Origin: Planctomycetales bacterium
Lineage (GTDB): Bacteria; Planctomycetota; Planctomycetia; Planctomycetales; Planctomycetaceae
Assembly (NCBI GenBank): GCA_020050375.1
Contig: JAGVKR010000368.1
Coordinates: 1-5,394, forward strand
DNA length: 5,394 nt
Direction of reading: 5' to 3'
Shown here: piece by piece, positions 4,797-5,394 of the stretch
Numbering within the stretch: the first letter of the stretch is position 1
How the letters are laid out: each line of letters begins with the position of its first letter
The notes under the pieces: model-generated
The model's input: only the letters and a program-made list of their open reading frames with translations
What the model was told of the DNA's origin: nothing
Databases searched by the model: none
Translations under genes and position numbers: made by a program

Positions 4797-5201
4797 ATGG
4801 CCCGACCCGGCAGCGAACATCCGACTCCCGCAGAACTCGAAGTCCTGCAGGTCCTCTGGGATCGCGGACCAGCGACTGTTCGGGAAGTCCTTGAGATCCT
4901 GAATGAGAACAAGCAGCGGGCTTACACGTCGGTGATGAGCCTGCTCAACGTGATGACCGACAAGGGACTGCTCGAACGCCAGCCGCAGGGTCGCGCGTTT
5001 CTTTATTCTCCCACGCAGGCGCGTGAAGAAACCCTCTCGGGAATGGTCGGCGACCTGCTCGAACGGGCCTTTTGTGGTTCGGCCAACGCGCTCGTGACGC
5101 ACCTCCTGGCCGAGACACAGCCCAGCGAGCGCGAGCTCGACGAGATTCACAAGCTGATCGAATCGTTTCGCCAGAAGCCGGAAAGCCGAGGTGGCCGATG
5201 A
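4797..5201 (+). CDS. BlaI/MecI/CopY-family transcriptional repressor
   Basis: 134-residue protein ending in TGA (5199-5201), close to the usual 120-130 residues of the family. Residues 9-75 form the winged helix: PTPAELEVLQVLW (10-21), VREVLEIL (28-35), the recognition region AYTSVMSLLNVMTDKGLL (42-59) and the wing RQPQGRAFLYSP (61-72). Residues 78-125 form the helical dimerisation tail. In BlaI and MecI the partner BlaR1/MecR1 pathway cuts an Asn-Phe bond in the LVLNF segment. The aligned segment here is LVTHL (99-103), so that bond is replaced by His-Leu, and the inactivation step may differ. The gene overlaps the M56 peptidase gene by 4 nt, and the two are surely translated together. A dyad upstream suggests autorepression. 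No beta-lactamase is in view, and its targets are unknown. Confidence 0.95.
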   Translation: MARPGSEHPTPAELEVLQVLWDRGPATVREVLEILNENKQRAYTSVMSLLNVMTDKGLLERQPQGRAFLYSPTQAREETLSGMVGDLLERAFCGSANALVTHLLAETQPSERELDEIHKLIESFRQKPESRGGR

Positions 5202-5394
5202 CATTCGTCGATGCTCTATCTCACCCGTTCTGGCGCGCCTGGGCCGAAACGCTGCTGCACTTTTTGTGGCAGGGGGCGCTTCTCGGGCTGATCGCGGCAG
5301 TGTTGCTCCATCGCCGGTCGCTGCGCAAGGCATCGCAGCGCTACGCCGTTGCGCTGGCGACACTCTTACTGATGGCGGCCTGCGTGCCGATCAC
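5198..5394 (+). CDS. M56 (BlaR1-like) family membrane metallopeptidase, N-terminal part only
   Basis: Starts at an ATG (5198-5200) inside the repressor's stop region, an ATGA overlap, with GAGG at 5188-5191 six nt upstream. The frame stays open to the window edge, and 65 complete codons are visible. Residues 17-38 are a transmembrane segment containing LLHFLWQGALLG, the typical opening of BlaR1/M56 proteins. A second hydrophobic segment begins near residue 49 (YAVALATLLLMAACV) after a basic loop (RRSLRK). The zinc-binding HExxH motif expected further downstream lies outside the window, so catalytic competence cannot be judged. By family precedent it senses a signal and uses its cytoplasm-facing protease domain to relieve repression by the neighbouring BlaI-type protein. 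Confidence 0.88.
   Translation, partial: MTFVDALSHPFWRAWAETLLHFLWQGALLGLIAAVLLHRRSLRKASQRYAVALATLLLMAACVPI

Noticed and set aside
4734..5363. 209-codon minus-strand frame
   Set aside because: Antisense shadow of the BlaI-type and M56 genes, with no independent support.

Overview
The window looks like the chromosome of a planctomycete (Planctomycetota). The base composition is moderately GC-rich. Three of the gene types are hallmarks of that phylum: a secreted PQQ-type beta-propeller protein whose mature end begins near DWTQFRG, a secreted HEAT-like protein with a C-terminal jelly-roll-like domain, and a BlaI-family repressor overlapping an M56 (BlaR1-like) membrane peptidase gene. This assignment rests on recognising protein families, not on a marker gene.

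Layout. Positions 3-1019 (minus) hold an NHL-repeat propeller related to peptidyl-alpha-hydroxyglycine alpha-amidating lyase. Positions 1020-1704 have no convincing gene. They contain an AT-richer palindromic segment, an unusual concentration of the hexamer TGCAAC/GTTGCA in three convergent pairs, and a 72-bp array of 8-bp tandem repeats ending just past the stop codon of the next gene. Positions 1705-2931 (minus) hold the PQQ-like propeller. Positions 2932-3090 are a low-complexity polypurine/polypyrimidine spacer with another 8-bp tandem repeat. Positions 3091-4236 (minus) hold the HEAT-like/jelly-roll-like protein. Positions 4237-4435 are a divergent promoter region. A small 47-residue, His/Tyr-rich, single-span membrane protein follows at 4436-4579 (plus). 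Positions 4580-4796 are the control region of the BlaI-type regulator (4797-5201, plus). That gene overlaps by 4 nt an M56 peptidase gene running off the window end (5198-5394, plus).

How the genes may work together. The two secreted minus-strand genes are probably transcribed in the order HEAT protein, then PQQ protein, from a promoter near 4285-4314, and both products are expected outside the cytoplasmic membrane. The NHL gene lacks a signal peptide and is separated by 685 bp, so it is probably an independent unit. The BlaI/M56 pair has the layout of a membrane sensor-protease and repressor switch. An inverted repeat between its putative promoter and ribosome binding site is a candidate operator. 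The pair's targets cannot be read from this window. The points most worth checking are the small membrane protein, the dyad upstream of the repressor, and the repeat and palindrome structure in the two spacers flanking the PQQ gene.
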